From: CAWELS01 sp964468205
Lineage (GTDB): Bacteria; Acidobacteriota; Terriglobia; Bryobacterales; Bryobacteraceae
Length of the DNA: 44,695 bases
Assembly (NCBI GenBank): GCA_964468205.1
Contig: CAYXVG010000055.1
Coordinates: 1-44,695 of the forward strand
Direction of reading: 5' to 3'
Shown here piece by piece: positions 1 through 8,130 of this stretch. Made by a program: the position numbers and the translations under genes. The notes below the pieces were generated by a model that did no database searches, was not told the DNA's origin, and worked only from the letters and a program-made list of their open reading frames with translations. Positions within the stretch are counted from its first letter, which is position 1, and each line of letters begins with the position of its first letter.

Positions 1-2
1 GG

Positions 3-518
3 CTAATTATCGCCAGCCTGCTCGCGATCCCCGACGTGGCATTCTTTCTCGAGCACTACGGAAACCGGACACTGGGTCCGCTGCTCGTTATCGTTGGATT
101 ATTGTTATTTGGCATAATTCGCATTCCTTTCTCCGTCGGCGGGGGGCTGGTGCAGCGCACCGGTGAACGCGTGGCGAACCGGGGGATGCTCGGAGCGCTG
201 GCACTCGGTGCGATCTTCGCGCTTACCTTCTGTCCGGTGTCGGCGGCTCTGTACTTCGGCAGCCTTCTGCCACTGGCCATGGAGCGTTCGTCTCCAGTCT
301 GGATTCCAGCGCTGTATGGAATTGGAACGGCGGCGCCCGTTCTTGGCCTGGCTCTGCTCACAACGGCTGGTGTCACGGCGGCGCAGAGGGCGTTCACAAA
401 GCTGAGTCAGATCGAGATCTGGGCTAGACGGATCACCGCGGTTGTCTTCATTGGAGTAGGAATCTACTTCATACTGAATTACAACTTCGAGTTGTTCAAC
501 CGGTATCCGGTTGACTGA
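3..518 (+). CDS. ArsG/CcdA-type membrane permease (3' part of gene)
   Basis: The frame is open from the first bases of the window, so the true start lies upstream; an internal GTG at 36 is not needed as a start. The 171 visible residues hold about four hydrophobic segments and the motif TFCPVSAALYFGSLLPLA. That motif is typical of the CcdA/DsbD-like branch annotated as ArsG-family aromatic aminobenzylarsenical efflux permeases or cytochrome c biogenesis transmembrane proteins. The C-terminal helix (about VVFIGVGIYFIL) and short polar tail fit a complete end. No arsR or thioredoxin gene is visible beside it, so the substrate (arsenical efflux or electron transfer across the membrane) is open. 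It converges on the glpF-like gene. Confidence 0.75.
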   Translation, partial: LIIASLLAIPDVAFFLEHYGNRTLGPLLVIVGLLLFGIIRIPFSVGGGLVQRTGERVANRGMLGALALGAIFALTFCPVSAALYFGSLLPLAMERSSPVWIPALYGIGTAAPVLGLALLTTAGVTAAQRAFTKLSQIEIWARRITAVVFIGVGIYFILNYNFELFNRYPVD

Positions 519-523
519 AATTT

Positions 524-539
524 GGGAACACGCTCCCAT
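524..539. terminator. Weak hairpin between convergent genes
   Basis: TGGGA and TCCCA flank a 6-nt loop just after the permease stop codon. The stem is only 5 bp and no T-run follows on either strand, so this is a weak terminator candidate supported mainly by its place between convergent genes. Confidence 0.2.
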
Positions 540-594
540 ACAGCCGGATCGCGCGGGTAAGGAAAGAGACGCCCAGTAATCTCCGTGGGTTCTT

Positions 595-1374
595 CTATTG
601 CGAGTTCAGGTGGGGCTTCAGCAGTTTCAGATAAAGCACGGCGCCAAGGGGCCCACCCACCAGAGGACCAACAATCGGAACCCAGAACACTCGTGATCCG
701 TCAGTGAGCCCGTTATTTGGGAAACCCGCAATGGCAGTGAATAACCGAGGGCCGAGGTCCCGGGCAGGATTGATCGCGTAACCGTGCATGGCGCCGAAGC
801 AGACTCCAATTGCCACGACAACCAAGCCGATCATGGCGGGTTGAAGCCAGTCGGGAGCATGCTCGACCACGGCAAGGATCAGGAATAGCAAGAGCGCCGT
901 ACCGAGTATCTGGTCAAACAGGCCGAAACTGAAGGATTCAGGATACGCGGGAAAGGTTGTGAAGACTCCCGCCGTCTTCTCCAGGTAGGGATCAACCCGG
1001 ATGAATGCCGGGCGATAGTTCCAGAAAACCAGCGCCGCTGCTACGAAGGCGCCGGCGGTCTGGGCAAGCGAATAAGGAATAACCTTCCGCCACGGAAACC
1101 CATTGCAGGCAGCAAAAGCAAGCGTAACCGCCGGGTTAATGTGAGCCCCGCTTCGCTTTGCCGTGTAGATACCGAAGGTGACCCCCAATCCCCATCCGAG
1201 CGTAATGTTGGTCCACCCGCCCATCACAACCTCTCCGGGAGCACCGCTACCGAAGAGAGTCGTCATGGCGCCTACCCCGGCGCCCATCAGTATGAGGATG
1301 AGGGTCCCGAAGAATTCGGAAACGAGTTCTGGAAAGATGCTCATCTTCTTTTGGCTGACGATCTCGGTGTCCAT
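595..1374 (-). CDS. glpF: MIP-family aquaglyceroporin (GlpF-like)
   Basis: This 259-residue membrane channel moves glycerol, water or other small neutral solutes across the inner membrane. Both half-helix signatures are present: SGAHINPAVTLA near residue 77 and GYAINPARDLGPR near residue 200. The Asp after the second NPAR is characteristic of glycerol facilitators rather than strict water channels. Six hydrophobic spans fit the family, as does the length. I place the start at the ATG at 1374; a GTG directly before it (1377) is also in frame, and the ribosome site is weak. No glpK or glpD adjoins it, so the physiological solute is not settled. Some bacterial members near arsenic genes carry arsenite or methylarsenite, which is worth noting given the ArsG-like gene next to it. 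Confidence 0.9.
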   Translation of the reverse strand: MDTEIVSQKKMSIFPELVSEFFGTLILILMGAGVGAMTTLFGSGAPGEVVMGGWTNITLGWGLGVTFGIYTAKRSGAHINPAVTLAFAACNGFPWRKVIPYSLAQTAGAFVAAALVFWNYRPAFIRVDPYLEKTAGVFTTFPAYPESFSFGLFDQILGTALLLFLILAVVEHAPDWLQPAMIGLVVVAIGVCFGAMHGYAINPARDLGPRLFTAIAGFPNNGLTDGSRVFWVPIVGPLVGGPLGAVLYLKLLKPHLNSQ

Positions 1375-1743
1375 CACTTTATTAGAGTAGTCTACGATAT
1401 GCTTCAGCGAAGTAACATTCGCGATTCTTATGCCGGTTTCCTGAGCAGCAGCCTGAGGCGACCGGATTCGCGGCGAAGCCCCTGGCGATCTTTTGGAAAC
1501 GAGAGGGAGATCTCACGACTTTGTCTCGGTTGCGGAGTGCGAGGCGCGGCCGGAGAAGGCCGCAACCTCGACATCGGTAATGGTTAGATAGTAGTGGCGG
1601 TCTGTAGGGTGCGAGAGCGGAAGGATGGTAGGAGTTTCTTCCACTTTGACTACGCTCTCATGCCACTACGACGACCGGTGTGAAACGGACTTCCGTTCGT
1701 GATACTCAATGCGATACTGCGGGATCAACCGACGAGTTTCGGG
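1375..1743. other. Intergenic region with nested inverted repeats
   Basis: There is no convincing gene in this stretch between the glpF-like start and the ferredoxin stop. The open frames crossing it read as low-complexity Arg/Ser-rich shadows. The part next to glpF should hold its promoter, but I cannot pick convincing -35/-10 boxes. The distal part contains the nested inverted repeat described separately at 1591-1669. Confidence 0.6.
1591..1669. other. Nested inverted repeat, possible structured RNA
   Basis: GTAGTGGC (1591-1598) pairs perfectly with GCCACTAC (1662-1669). Inside it GAGAGCG (1613-1619) pairs with CGCTCTC (1653-1659), and GGAAG (1619-1623) can pair with CTTCC (1638-1642), sharing one base with the previous helix. 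Three nested helices in 79 nt suggest a folded RNA or a terminator-like element downstream of the ferredoxin gene. I recognise no known RNA family. Confidence 0.4.
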
Positions 1744-2004
1744 TTAGCGACGATACCAGGTCGCATTCCGTTCGGCAAAGCCCGCCCATTGGCTGGGCAG
1801 CTCATCGGCCTCAAAGATGGCGGATACGGGGCATACGGGTACACAGGCGCCGCAGTCGATGCACTCTTCCGGGTCTATATAGAGCATCTCCTCTCGACTA
1901 AACTCCGGTTCGTCCTTGCGAGGGTGAATGCAATCCACCGGACAGGCGTCAACGCAAGCCGTGTCTTTGGTATTGATGCACGGTTCCGCGATGATATAGG
2001 CCAT
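1744..2004 (-). CDS. FdxA-like 7Fe/8Fe ferredoxin
   Basis: This 86-residue soluble electron carrier has Cys at 9, 17, 21 and 25 and a second group in CIDCGACVPVCP near 48-58. It closely resembles small ferredoxins of the Thermus/FdxA type, in which one cluster is [3Fe-4S] and the other [4Fe-4S]; the family's usual extra Cys at position 12 is Thr here, in line with a 3Fe cluster. The C-terminal segment with QWAGFAERN matches the family's helical tail. The start is firm: AGAGGAG lies 6 nt before the ATG. The ATG directly follows the stop of the upstream glycosyltransferase, so the two are almost certainly co-transcribed. Its redox partner is not evident locally. Confidence 0.92.
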   Translation of the reverse strand: MAYIIAEPCINTKDTACVDACPVDCIHPRKDEPEFSREEMLYIDPEECIDCGACVPVCPVSAIFEADELPSQWAGFAERNATWYRR

Positions 2005-3102
2005 CTACGACTCCTCTGATCGAACGCTCCGGCCAATCGACCTGACAATCCAGGAGACCGTCCGTCTGTTTAGTGATTCTGATGACGGCCTGAGACCGGA
2101 TGACGCGACTATCTCCAGATTCACCAGTCCAGCGAGTTCTGAAGTCAATTGGAAGGGCCCCCTTCCGACGTCGAATCTCCCCACTGAGGCGCCATTGCTG
2201 TGAAGAGTGAGGGACTGGGGCAATGGACTGAGCCCGCGAATCTCCACCGGGCCGGCGCCCGGCGGAATCATGTAGCGCAGGCGCGGCGCGGCCCAGCCAT
2301 CGCGGTAAAGGCCTTGGGAATGAGCCCGCAACCGGTCGATGATCCGGCCCGTGACAGGAGCGTTCCACCAGTTCCGCCAGGTTTCGAGCGCGTACAGGAG
2401 ATACCCCGGTGGGAATCGCGAGCCGGTATGCCGCCGTAGCATATTCCGGATTTCGTGGATTCGCTTGTCGCCGCCGGAGAAGGATTTCGCCTCGGGATAT
2501 TCGCGAATCGCGCCGAGGAATTCGGGGACGTAGAGCAGCGGGCGGAGCTTGCCTAGCCGGATTAGCAGGTCCCAATCCATCGTGTAGTGGAGGGACTCGT
2601 CGAGGTAGCCGGCTCCGGCGACCGCTTCCCGGCGGAGAAAAAGAGACTGCTGTAGTACGTAGTCGTACAGGAAGATCAGCTTCCACAGGTTGAAGGGCTC
2701 GGTGTGGGAGAACCGGCCAAGACGCCGGCCATTGTGGTCGATGCGGTAGCCTTCACCGTACACCGCGGCGGCTTCGGGATGGGCATGCAAAGCGGCGACG
2801 GCTTTCGTGACCGCACCTGGTAGCAGAATGTCATCCGAGTTGAGCCAAGCGACAATGGTCCCCCGAGCCCGCCGGAATCCTTTGTTGATGGCATGAGACT
2901 GGCCCCGGTCCGGCTCCGAAACAAAGGTGAGCAGGCTGGAGTAGCTAGCGGCGATCGAAGAGGTTGCGTCGGTGGAGCCGCCGTCCATGATGAGGTATTC
3001 GATGTCGGGGTAGTCCTGGGAGAGGACGCTTTCGATAGTGGCACGGATGTAATGGCCCTGGTTGTAAGAGGGGGTAACGATGGTGACCTTCTGGGCGTCC
3101 AT
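2005..3102 (-). CDS. GT2 family glycosyltransferase
   Basis: This 365-residue enzyme has a GT-A fold starting at VTIVTPSYNQG, followed by IEYLIMDGGSTDAT (nucleotide-sugar binding), EPDRGQSHAINKG and the metal-binding NSDD near residue 100. These are hallmarks of family 2 transferases that build surface polysaccharides or glycolipids. I chose the ATG at 3102 because the catalytic domain begins four residues later; a longer frame to 3225 would add about 41 residues resembling no domain and would run into the divergent gene. The C-terminal third, after about residue 260, is not typical of GT2 and may be a small beta-rich accessory domain. The acceptor is unknown. Its coupling with a ferredoxin gene is odd. 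Confidence 0.88.
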   Translation of the reverse strand: MDAQKVTIVTPSYNQGHYIRATIESVLSQDYPDIEYLIMDGGSTDATSSIAASYSSLLTFVSEPDRGQSHAINKGFRRARGTIVAWLNSDDILLPGAVTKAVAALHAHPEAAAVYGEGYRIDHNGRRLGRFSHTEPFNLWKLIFLYDYVLQQSLFLRREAVAGAGYLDESLHYTMDWDLLIRLGKLRPLLYVPEFLGAIREYPEAKSFSGGDKRIHEIRNMLRRHTGSRFPPGYLLYALETWRNWWNAPVTGRIIDRLRAHSQGLYRDGWAAPRLRYMIPPGAGPVEIRGLSPLPQSLTLHSNGASVGRFDVGRGPFQLTSELAGLVNLEIVASSGLRPSSESLNRRTVSWIVRSIGRSVRSEES

Positions 3103-3142
3103 CAGATACTCATCATAAGCGGTTTTCCAATCTTTCCCGTGT

Positions 3143-3160
3143 CGCCGGCTGTGGCCGGCG
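3143..3160. repeat. Perfect 7-bp hairpin in divergent intergenic region
   Basis: CGCCGGC, a TGTG loop and GCCGGCG form a perfect GC-rich hairpin in the 121-nt space between the glycosyltransferase and the first beta-propeller gene. Its right arm plus flank, TGGCCGGCGCATCTA (3152-3166), recurs at 44630-44644. It may be a short dispersed palindrome (REP-like), an operator, or a leader structure. Confidence 0.35.
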
Positions 3161-3223
3161 CATCTACATGTCAGAATAGAGGTATTGACCGGTTTGAACC
3201 CGAATCGTCTGGGGATGCTAATC

Positions 3224-5422
3224 ATGATGAACCCTAAGGTGGCGCTTGGCCTGACTCTGATAGCAACCGGCCTGATCGCCGCTCCGGCGGTCGCCGCGGA
3301 TTGGACAGACTGGCGCGGTCCGAAGCGTGACGGGCATTCGCCCGAGACAGGCCTTCCCGAAAGTTGGTCGCCTAGTGGCGAGAAACTCCTTTGGAAGGCT
3401 CCCTATCCCGGCCGTTCGACGCCGGTGATTCGCGGCAATCGACTCTATGCCCTCAACTCCGCCGGAGAGGCCGAAACGCGGCAAGAACGGATCGTCTGCC
3501 TGGATGCAAACACGGGCGAGGAAATCTGGGAGTATCGCTATAACGTGTTCCACAGTGACGCCCCGCCGCGCCGGATCGCCTGGTCGGCGCCGGTGATCGA
3601 TCCGGAGACTGGTAACGTCTACACCTACGGCGTGGCCGGTATGATGACCGCGCTGACGGCGGAAGGCAAGCTCCTTTGGCAGCGGTCGCTGGCCGAGGAG
3701 TTCAATACGATCTCGACTCACGGGGGTCGAACGGTATCCCCGGTAATCGAAGGCGATCTAGTCATTGCCAGCGGCGTGACGGCTATCTGGGGCGAACACG
3801 CTCCACCGCGGCACCGCTTCTTCGCATTCGACAAGCTCACCGGCGAGTGCGTGTGGATGAGCGCACCGGGAGAGCGTCCCTTCGACACTACCTATTCGAC
3901 CCCGATCGCCGCCGAAATTAACGGCATTCGTCTGCTCATCGCCGGATCGGGAGATGGCTCGGTTGTTGCATTGAAGCCCTTGACTGGGGAGAAGGTCTGG
4001 CGCTATGCGATGAGCAAGCGCGGCATCAACACAGAAGTTGTAGTCCACGAAAACCTCGCAATTGTAAGCCATGGAGAAGAGAATCTCGACACCAGCGAGA
4101 TGGGACTACTGGCGGCCGTCGACGCCTCCTTAACGGGGGAGATGAAACCCAGCGATGAAGTCTGGGCGGTAAAAGGCTTTCTGGGCGGCTACTCTTCTCC
4201 GGTGATCCACCAAGGCGTAATCTATCAGATCGACAACGGCAGCAACCTATACGCCTTTGAAATCGCCAGCGGCAACAAGCTATGGGTTGAGAATCTGGGC
4301 ACGATTCAGAGGGCATCGCCGGTTTTCGCCGACGGGAAGATATACGTGGGCAATGAGAATGGCGATTTCTTCATTCTCAAGCCCTCCCGTGAAGGCTGCG
4401 AGATTCTGGACAAGGACCGCCTCGGCGGCCCCGATGCGCCGGAGCGCATCACCGCTTCAGCCGCGATCTCAAACGGACGGGTGTATGTGGTCACCGATAG
4501 TGCGATGTACGCGTTCGGGAAAGTTAGTGACGCGCCCGCGGAACCGGCAGTTCCGCGCCAGCCGGCCGAGGCAACTGGCCAACCTACCCATCTGCGGGTG
4601 ACCCCAACGGAAATGACTCTTCTCCCGGGCGAGACAGTTCAACTTCGAGCCCTAAGCTTCAATACGGCCGGATTGCCGTTGGGAGAGAGCCAGACGGATT
4701 GGAGCTTGTCCGGCGTGAAAGGCACAATCTCGGGTGACGGCAAACTGACGATTGTGGCGGGAGCGCCCAGCGGCGCGGGCCAGATTACGGCCGTCGCGCG
4801 AAAAGGAGAAACGACGGTAGAGAGGAAGGCCCGCCTGCGCGTCATCGCCCCCCTACCGTGGACCGAAAGCTTTGACAACCGGAAGCCCGGCCCTCCGCCG
4901 GTACACTGGGTTAACGCGGGTGGCAAGTTCGAGGTGCGGGAGATGGATGGAACAAACGTGCTAGCAAAGCTCGCGGACAATCCCGCAACCAGGCGCGCCC
5001 GGGTCTATATGGGACCTCCCGACTGGCATGACTACACCATGCAGGCCGACATTCGGACGACCGAGAAGCGCCGGCAGATGGGAGACGCCGGGATTGTCGC
5101 CCAACGCTATTCCCTGGTTCTTTTCGGAAATCACCAGCGCCTGGAGATCCACCCCTGGCAAGCGGACCCGTCGCGCACGGTCAAGACTGGATTCGCCTGG
5201 AGTCCAGACACGTGGTACACCATCAAGCTCCGAGTCGAAAACCTCGATGACGGGAACGTGAAGCTGCGTGGCAAAGTGTGGCCGCGGAACGAGCAAGAAC
5301 CCGCCGAATGGACGCTGGAGCACATCGACAGAGTCCCAAACCATGAGGGTACGCCTGGGCTTTTCGCCGACGCCCCGGTTGAGATTTTCTTTGACAACAT
5401 AAAGGTAAGCCCAAATGAGTAA
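3224..5422 (+). CDS. Secreted PQQ-like beta-propeller protein with Ig-like and LamG-like domains
   Basis: This 732-residue exported protein is of unknown catalytic role. A signal peptide (MMNPKVALGLTLIATGLIAAPAVAA) precedes DWTDWRGPKRDG, the opening motif of PQQ-like propeller proteins in Acidobacteria and Planctomycetes. Blade repeats with GEEIWEY, GEKVWRY and NKLWVE-type ends run to about residue 435. A bacterial Ig-like (BIG2-type) domain follows around 450-540, then a concanavalin/LamG-like domain around 550-730 starting at PWTESFDN. The start is one of two tandem ATGs (3224/3227), with GGGG about 9 nt upstream; an in-frame ATG at 3185 gives no better signal. Six nt separate it from the next propeller gene. 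No quinoprotein dehydrogenase active-site pattern is visible, so a binding or scaffold role is as likely as an enzyme. Confidence 0.85.
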   Translation: MMNPKVALGLTLIATGLIAAPAVAADWTDWRGPKRDGHSPETGLPESWSPSGEKLLWKAPYPGRSTPVIRGNRLYALNSAGEAETRQERIVCLDANTGEEIWEYRYNVFHSDAPPRRIAWSAPVIDPETGNVYTYGVAGMMTALTAEGKLLWQRSLAEEFNTISTHGGRTVSPVIEGDLVIASGVTAIWGEHAPPRHRFFAFDKLTGECVWMSAPGERPFDTTYSTPIAAEINGIRLLIAGSGDGSVVALKPLTGEKVWRYAMSKRGINTEVVVHENLAIVSHGEENLDTSEMGLLAAVDASLTGEMKPSDEVWAVKGFLGGYSSPVIHQGVIYQIDNGSNLYAFEIASGNKLWVENLGTIQRASPVFADGKIYVGNENGDFFILKPSREGCEILDKDRLGGPDAPERITASAAISNGRVYVVTDSAMYAFGKVSDAPAEPAVPRQPAEATGQPTHLRVTPTEMTLLPGETVQLRALSFNTAGLPLGESQTDWSLSGVKGTISGDGKLTIVAGAPSGAGQITAVARKGETTVERKARLRVIAPLPWTESFDNRKPGPPPVHWVNAGGKFEVREMDGTNVLAKLADNPATRRARVYMGPPDWHDYTMQADIRTTEKRRQMGDAGIVAQRYSLVLFGNHQRLEIHPWQADPSRTVKTGFAWSPDTWYTIKLRVENLDDGNVKLRGKVWPRNEQEPAEWTLEHIDRVPNHEGTPGLFADAPVEIFFDNIKVSPNE

Positions 5423-5428
5423 GAGATT

Positions 5429-6865
5429 ATGAAGAACATGCCGCGCCTAACGCTAACGATCATTGCCGCAGCAACCCTGACCGGCAGTTTCCTGTTCGCC
5501 GGGGACCCGGGCACTGGCGAGTGGCCCATGTGGGGCGGTACTCCGGACCGCAATATGGTCTCCGCCATGGACTCAGCCCCGGTCGAATGGGACATTGACA
5601 CGAAAAAGAACATCGTCTGGGTGTCCGAGCTCGGATCGCAAACGTACGGCAATCCAGTCGTCGCTGGCGGGAAGGTTTTCGTCGGCACGAATAATGAGGC
5701 GCTCTACGATAAGGACCTGACTGGCGACCGCGGCGTACTGCTTGCATTCCGCGAATCGGACGGAGAGTTTCTATGGCAGCATGTGAGCGAAAAGCTCGCG
5801 GCCGGCCGCGTGAATGACTGGCCGTATCAGGGTGTCGCGTCCTCCCCGCTCGTGGTCGGCGACCGGCTGTACTACGTCAACAACCGCGGCGAGGTGGTCT
5901 GCCTCGACACCGAAGGCTTCCACGACGGTGAGAATGACGGACCATACACCACCGAGAAGTTGACCGGGAAACATCACGCGGACATTGTCTGGAAGCTCGA
6001 CATGATGGAGGAGTTGGGCGTGTTCCAACATAATCTGGCGAACTCCTCGCCCGTGATGTACAAGAACATGATCTACATCTCGACGGGTAACGGGCAGGAC
6101 GAAAGCCACGTAAACGTGCCCTCGCCCCGGGCGCCTGCACTAATCGCCGTGGACAAAACGACGGGCGAGGTGCTTTGGGAAGATAACTCGGTGGGAGGCA
6201 ACATCCTGCACGGCCAATGGTCAACGCCGACAGTTGGCGAGATTGGCGGGGTAGTGCAGGTCATCCACGCGCAGGGTGACGGCTGGGTACGCGGGTTCGA
6301 GGCGGAGACTGGAGAAATGCTCTGGGAATTCGATACGAACCCAAAAGACTCCGAATGGCCCAAGACCAGGAATGAGCTGATCGCCACACCGGTGATCTCC
6401 AAGGATCGCATTTACATCGCGAACGGGCAGGATCCGGAGCACGGCGAGGGTACCGGCCATATGTACGCAATCGATGCCACGAAGCGGGGCGATCTTACGG
6501 AAAAAGGGCGCATATGGCACTACGACAAAATCCGGCGTTCCATCTCCACGGCGGCAATCAAGGACGGCTTAGTCTATATCACGGACTTCAGCGGTTTCTT
6601 TCATTGCCTTGACGCAGAGACCGGCGAACCTTACTGGGTCTACGACCTGTTGGCGGCGGTTTGGGCCTCGCCCATGATCATCGGCGACAAGGTCTATATC
6701 GGCGACGAGGACGGCGATGTGGTGGTGATGCAGACGGGTAAGGAGGAGAAAGTGATCGCGGAAATGAACATGGGCAGCTCAGTCTATTGCTCAGTTGTTC
6801 CGGCCAACGACGCGATCTTCATCGCCAACCGGAATCAGCTCTACAAGATCGCTGCCACCAACTGA
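5429..6865 (+). CDS. Secreted PQQ-like beta-propeller protein
   Basis: This 478-residue exported protein has a signal peptide (KNMPRLTLTIIAAATLTG) followed by EWPMWGGTPDRNMVS, a propeller-opening motif. At least six Trp-docking repeats can be seen, with blade ends such as GEFLWQH, GEVLWED, GEMLWEF and GEPYWVY and hydrophobic strands of the VxGDRLYYV type. Asp/Gly loops such as GDEDGDVVV between strands may bind calcium. It is the middle of three tandem propeller genes, 6 nt after the first and overlapping the third by one base (TGATG), so they are likely made together. No catalytic residues of PQQ alcohol dehydrogenases (for example a vicinal Cys pair) are present. Substrate and partner are unknown. 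Confidence 0.85.
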   Translation: MKNMPRLTLTIIAAATLTGSFLFAGDPGTGEWPMWGGTPDRNMVSAMDSAPVEWDIDTKKNIVWVSELGSQTYGNPVVAGGKVFVGTNNEALYDKDLTGDRGVLLAFRESDGEFLWQHVSEKLAAGRVNDWPYQGVASSPLVVGDRLYYVNNRGEVVCLDTEGFHDGENDGPYTTEKLTGKHHADIVWKLDMMEELGVFQHNLANSSPVMYKNMIYISTGNGQDESHVNVPSPRAPALIAVDKTTGEVLWEDNSVGGNILHGQWSTPTVGEIGGVVQVIHAQGDGWVRGFEAETGEMLWEFDTNPKDSEWPKTRNELIATPVISKDRIYIANGQDPEHGEGTGHMYAIDATKRGDLTEKGRIWHYDKIRRSISTAAIKDGLVYITDFSGFFHCLDAETGEPYWVYDLLAAVWASPMIIGDKVYIGDEDGDVVVMQTGKEEKVIAEMNMGSSVYCSVVPANDAIFIANRNQLYKIAATN

Positions 6866-8073
6866 TGAAACGATTTTGGAGAAAGATCGCGAAGACGTTC
6901 TGTTCCTCTCGCCGGGAGGTCGTGTACAGCCTCGGCCGGTGCGACTGTGGGCCCGTGGCGACCGGAGCCGTGCGCCATGGTGGATTTACCTCCCTGGCGG
7001 TACTGTTGGCCCTGCTTGGGTGGCCTGTCCAGGCCGGAGATTGGCCTCAATTTCGCGGCAACCCGCAGCTTACAGGTGTAGCGGAAAGCGCTCCTCCGAG
7101 GGACCTCAAGGTGTTGTGGACCTATGACGCCGGAGAGCCCATTGATTCCTCGGCGGCGATCGTGAATGGCGTTGTATACGTTGGGTGCGGCAGTGGAGAG
7201 TTGCTAGCGCTGGAACTGTCCAGCGGAAAGCTCCGGTGGAAGTACAGCACGGGTGACATGATCGGCGAATCGTCGGCGGCCGTCCACGACGGAGTCGTCT
7301 ACATTGGCGACCTTGCCGGGGTGGTGCACGCCGTCAAAGCGGCCGATGGCAGTCCGCTTTGGAAGTACGAAACCGAGATGGAGATTAAGTCTTCGCCGGT
7401 AGTGGTCGACGAAAAGGTGCTGATCGGCTCCTACGATGAGCGCCTCCACGCCATCGAGGCAAAGACTGGCCAAGCCGCGTGGACATTCCAGACTCTGGGC
7501 CCGGTACACGCAACTCCTGGCGTGCTCGACGGCATCACCTATGTGACCGGGTGCGACGAGAATTTCCGCGCCATCAGGATCGCCGACGGGAAAGAGGTCT
7601 TCACCGTCGAGTCGGGCGCCTACACCGGAGCCTCACCTGCGCTGGTGGATGGCAACGCCTATTACGGTACGTTCAATAACGAAGTGCTCGGGGTTGACCT
7701 GAAGCGGCGTTCGGTGATGTGGAGCTACGAGCACCCCAAGCGGCACTTCCCGTACTACTCGTCGGCGGCGGTGCATGACGGCCGCGTGGTTGTCGGGGGG
7801 CGCGACAAGATGGTCCATTGCCTGGATGCCGCGACGGGTAAGGAAATCTGGAATTACATGACACGGAGCCGGATCGATTCGTCCCCGGCTATTGCCGGCG
7901 GACGAGTATATGTGGGGTCGAACGATGGCCGGTTCTACGTATTCGACCTCGAGAGCGGCGAGAAACTGTGGGAGTTTCATGCCGGGGCGGCAATTACCGC
8001 TTCACCGGCAATCGCCGGCGGCAAGATCGTTGTCGGCGCCACCGATGGCGTTATTTATTGCTTTGGGGGCTAA
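6865..8073 (+). CDS. Secreted PQQ-like beta-propeller protein (BamB-like fold)
   Basis: This 402-residue protein is almost wholly propeller. After a long, basic N-terminus a hydrophobic stretch (FTSLAVLLALLGWPVQAG, about 42-59) ends in a signal cleavage site before DWPQFRGNPQLTG. Seven or eight regular repeats of about 40 residues follow, of the type SSAAVHDGVVYIGDLAGVV, each with a Trp-docking end (LRWKY, PLWKY, AAWTF, VMWSY, EIWNY, KLWEF). The start ATG overlaps the upstream stop codon. The repeats resemble BamB, but there is no lipobox Cys and the gene sits in a propeller/TonB cluster, so an outer-membrane assembly role is unproven. The TonB receptor gene starts 57 nt downstream. Confidence 0.85.
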   Translation: MKRFWRKIAKTFCSSRREVVYSLGRCDCGPVATGAVRHGGFTSLAVLLALLGWPVQAGDWPQFRGNPQLTGVAESAPPRDLKVLWTYDAGEPIDSSAAIVNGVVYVGCGSGELLALELSSGKLRWKYSTGDMIGESSAAVHDGVVYIGDLAGVVHAVKAADGSPLWKYETEMEIKSSPVVVDEKVLIGSYDERLHAIEAKTGQAAWTFQTLGPVHATPGVLDGITYVTGCDENFRAIRIADGKEVFTVESGAYTGASPALVDGNAYYGTFNNEVLGVDLKRRSVMWSYEHPKRHFPYYSSAAVHDGRVVVGGRDKMVHCLDAATGKEIWNYMTRSRIDSSPAIAGGRVYVGSNDGRFYVFDLESGEKLWEFHAGAAITASPAIAGGKIVVGATDGVIYCFGG

Positions 8074-8130
8074 CCCCAGACGGCCTGGAAGCGTCATTAC
8101 AAGAAGTTCACTGGGAATACTGGGAGGGCA

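Noticed and set aside
3224..8073. True PQQ-dependent dehydrogenases
   Set aside because: The propellers lack the vicinal Cys pair, catalytic Asp context and length of quinoprotein alcohol or glucose dehydrogenases; only the propeller repeats match.
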